Source: Monoplex corrugatus
Taxonomy: Eukaryota; Mollusca; Gastropoda; Littorinimorpha; Ranellidae
Reading direction: 5' to 3'
Assembly: GCA_030674185.1 (NCBI GenBank)
Contig: CM060305.1
Location: 167,160,236 to 167,180,235, forward strand
Length of the DNA stretch: 20,000 nucleotides
Position 1 is the stretch's first letter, and each line of letters begins with the position of its first letter. The notes under the pieces were generated by a model. That model was not told the DNA's origin and searched no databases. It was given only the letters and a program-made list of their open reading frames with translations. The position numbers and the translations under genes are program-made. Positions 17,797-20,000 of this stretch are shown here, one piece after another.

Positions 17797-19191
17797 AGTT
17801 TAAATTTCATAAAAATAGTTCGCAAACAGACATGGGGTCAAGATTCATCAACACTTGTTCATCTTTGTAAATCGCTTGTTAGATCTAAATTAACCTATGC
17901 TCAAGAAATCTTCTTCAGTGCACCGAAACACTTACTAAAAAAACTGCAGAGCATAGATTGTAAAGGTTTCAAACTTGCACTGGGTCTTCCAATGCATGCT
18001 TCCTGTCTTCGGACATATAATGAAATCAAACTGTTGCCACTTGATGAGCAAAGGAAAGTCGCTTCTACTAAATTTTTGTTAAGAAACACTACCGTAGAAA
18101 ACATCTCAGAAACTGAAATTAAACTGAGATCAGATACCGACTTTCCAAAACGAGCTAAATCAATATCTTCACAGGTCACACTTGCAACATACACATCTGA
18201 CGTCATGAAAGGCTCAGGAATTGATCTAGACGTAGATCCTGTATCTATACGACCTTCCTTTTCGCCAGTACCCAGTTGGGAACTCCAAAGAGCACGATTT
18301 GACGTACACCACACTAATTTAAAAAAAGGAGACAATATAAACTTACTGGCAAGTCAGGTTAAATGTCATATAAACGACGTATATTCTGATCATTTGAAAA
18401 TTTACACTGATGGGTCAGTAATTGAAAGAAAAGCAGGCTCAGCGTTTTTAATACCTGCTCTCAAAATTGAAAAATCTTTCTACATAGGACTTGATAAATC
18501 TATCTTTACAGCTGAACTCTTTGCAATATTAATGGCTTTAAACTTTCTGATAAGTCTTCCTAGGACAATTTTTCAGATACTTCTTTGCGTTGATTCAAAA
18601 TCAGTACTTCAGGCTCTTGAATTATCAAAATTACAAACAAGATCAGAAATGATTCTGGAAATAAGTCACTTGATTCATAATTTATCTTTAAGAGGCACTG
18701 ATATTACTTTCTGCTGGATACCTTCTCATAGTTCTTTTAGTTATAATAATAAAGTTGACAGGGCTGCCAAACGGGGAGCTAATAACTCACCAGATTCAAA
18801 CAATATCCAGCTTTCTCTCTCGTTGCACGAGAATTACACTTTAGTAGACAACTACGTCTGGAAGCAGTTCCAATTAAAACAGAAAAAGTATGATAAATGT
18901 CACATGAACTTTGAAGTTAGCAAAATACTTAAGCAGCTTCATGCCAGCAGAACTATACAGTCCCTTATGTACAGATGGAAACTTGATGCATTCAAAACAA
19001 AATATACCAATAACATAGTGTGTCTGTGTGGAAAGAAGATAACACATAGTCATATTCTTTCTTGCGTTAGGGTAAAACGACATATTCCAACACTATCTGT
19101 GAGTACAGTTTCTGACATATTTGCCTCATCATCATTACTGTATGAATTTTTTGTTAGCCTGTCAAAAAGTCCTATAGCGAATTACCTTTAA
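17794..19191 (+). pseudogene. I-type LINE ORF2 C-terminal part with RNase H domain
   Basis: About 465 uninterrupted codons. They start with a segment after the reverse transcriptase (LVRSKLTYAQEIFFSAP, FKLALGLPMHASCLRTYNEI). The RNase H domain, which would degrade the RNA strand of the RNA-DNA hybrid, shows all expected acidic residues in order: YTDGS (D at 18409), TAEL (E at 18514), VDSKS (D at 18592), then WIPSHSS (H at 18727) and NNKVDRAAKRGA (D at 18757). A C-terminal CLCGKKITHSHILSC cluster (near 19021-19065) looks like the zinc-binding motif of these elements. The open frame extends upstream to 17530 only by reading through the CA repeat and antisense of family C. The missing reverse transcriptase and endonuclease make this a truncated copy. 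Confidence 0.85.
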
Positions 19192-19429
19192 AATGTTATT
19201 TGACTTGTTCATTGTTGTGGTTAGTCAATTATTAGTTTTACTTTTTATTCATTTCTTCCGGATATTTACTAATTTTGTTTGTCAGTTTGTTTGTTTAAAT
19301 CGATAATTATGGTAACATTATTTGTTAGTTTTACCTTCCCCTCTTCAAAACAGTTGTTTTCTGGATCATCTTTTCTCAAATTCAAAATTGACAATTTTCA
19401 AATATCTTCTTCACTCCTCCTCTATCACT

Positions 19430-19434
19430 CCCCC

Positions 19435-19465
<31 letters not shown>
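19430..19465. repeat. C13-T23 homopolymer run
   Basis: Thirteen C followed by 23 T inside the 3' untranslated region of the I-type element. Length may be assembly-sensitive. Confidence 0.9.
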
Positions 19466-19525
19466 GTGTGTCTAAAATCACTTTAGTGAATAGACATTAA
19501 ATCAAAGACCACCACCACACACACA

Positions 19526-19590
19526 CGCTTAGATTTGATTTTATCAAGATTTTGCGCTATATAAATATTGTAATTATTATTATTATTATA
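19526..19590 (+). mobile_element. orphan family A 3' tail
   Basis: CGCTTAGATTTGATT through GCGCT (19554-19558) to TATATAAATATTGTAATT and (ATT)n matches the family A tail base for base, but nothing of the element precedes it: immediately upstream are CCA and CA repeats, and the first two bases of the hairpin are already lost. It is either an extremely 5'-truncated L2 insertion or the tail of a short non-autonomous element that borrowed the L2 end. Confidence 0.8.
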
Positions 19591-19760
19591 CACACACACA
19601 CAAAACACACACATACACACACAAACAAACAAACAACACACACAAACACACACAGATCACAAACAAACAAATAGAAAAACAGACATAAAAAGAACCAACA
19701 GAATTCTTTCATCACGTCATAAAGTCAGGCACACGTGCTGGTGGTGCACCTGAGGACAGA
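19591..19760. repeat. CA/AAC-rich tract and short unassigned segment
   Basis: 19591-19690 is CA, AAAC and CAAA repeats. 19691-19760 is ordinary sequence with no recognised feature. Confidence 0.75.
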
Positions 19761-19773
19761 CAGAGACAGAGAC

Positions 19774-19816
<43 letters not shown>

Positions 19817-20000
19817 CAGAGAGAGAGAGAGAGAGAGAAAGAGAGGTAGAGAGAGATAGAGATAGAGAGAGAGACAGACAGAGACAGCGAGAGAGAGAGA
19901 GAGACAGAGACAGAGAAAGGGAGAGAGCGAGACAGAGACAGAGAAAGGGAGAGAGCGAGACAGAGACACAGAGACAGAAAAACAGAGAGAGACAGAGACA
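19761..20000. repeat. (GA)n / (GACA)n polypurine-rich microsatellite
   Basis: GA dinucleotides mixed with GACA tetranucleotides. At about 19913-19968 a 28-bp block containing 'gagaaagggagagagcgaga' occurs twice in tandem. The tract runs off the right edge. Confidence 0.95.

Larger units (their letters stand above)
17793..19510 (+). mobile_element. I-type LINE with RNase H, 5'-truncated
   Basis: The element begins at the CA repeat, carries the post-reverse-transcriptase part of the ORF, an RNase H domain and a cysteine-rich end, then a 3' untranslated region of about 310 bp containing a C13-T23 run (19430-19465). It ends near 19505-19510 with 'agacattaaatcaaagacc', similar in style to I/Nimb-type 3' ends as I remember them. 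Its base composition is more AT-rich than family A. An encoded RNase H is characteristic of the I superfamily of LINEs and is absent from L2 and RTE. Confidence 0.85.

Overview
This window is a repeat-dominated piece of a eukaryotic, metazoan nuclear genome. I see no host gene, tRNA, rRNA, CRISPR array or operon-like arrangement. Almost everything readable is either a non-LTR retrotransposon (LINE) copy or a tandem repeat. The L2-, RTE- and I-type LINEs, the very abundant (TG/CA)n, (GAA)n, (ATT)n and (GA)n tracts, and a dispersed repeat at about 14575-14905 that I recognise from memory of marine snail sequence together suggest an invertebrate, most likely a gastropod mollusc. That assignment is an inference.

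Layout. 1-1640 is a polypurine minisatellite with a period near 42 bp. 1641-2900 is unassigned DNA mixed with A-rich, (AG)n, poly-G and (TG)n tracts. 2900-7000 is a nest: an old, decayed L2-type LINE on the plus strand (family B) is split in two by a younger minus-strand L2-type LINE (family A, 3444-6313). 7448-8215 is the 3' end of an RTE-type LINE on the minus strand, bordered by about 465 bp of (GAA)n. 8695-9540 holds a probable LINE C-terminal remnant, a TG/CG tract and a 13-copy 32-bp minisatellite. About 10160-14405 is the most complete element, a plus-strand family A copy with endonuclease, reverse transcriptase and C-terminal regions, one confirmed single-base frameshift and an internal 27-bp coding minisatellite. 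14575-14905 is the dispersed repeat. 15147-16050 is a 5'-truncated third copy of family A, about 99% identical to the second over the shared coding part. 16080-17290 is layered minisatellites and CA repeats. 17291-17727 is the 3' end of a third L2-type family (C) on the minus strand. 17793-19510 is a 5'-truncated I-type LINE with an apparently intact RNase H region. 19526-19590 is an orphan copy of the family A 3' tail. The end is (CA)n and (GA/GACA)n.

The unifying theme is the 3' end of the L2-type elements. Families A and C share an architecture: coding end, a TG-rich microsatellite in the 3' untranslated region, a GCGC-bounded hairpin, then an (ATT)n tail. The hairpin occurs in five family A versions plus one in family C, including one duplicated copy and one orphan. 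In related L2 elements such a 3' hairpin is the site the reverse transcriptase recognises to start target-primed reverse transcription. I did not find a clearly new biological system. The most noteworthy items are this tail module, the minisatellite inside the LINE coding region, and the nested insertion.
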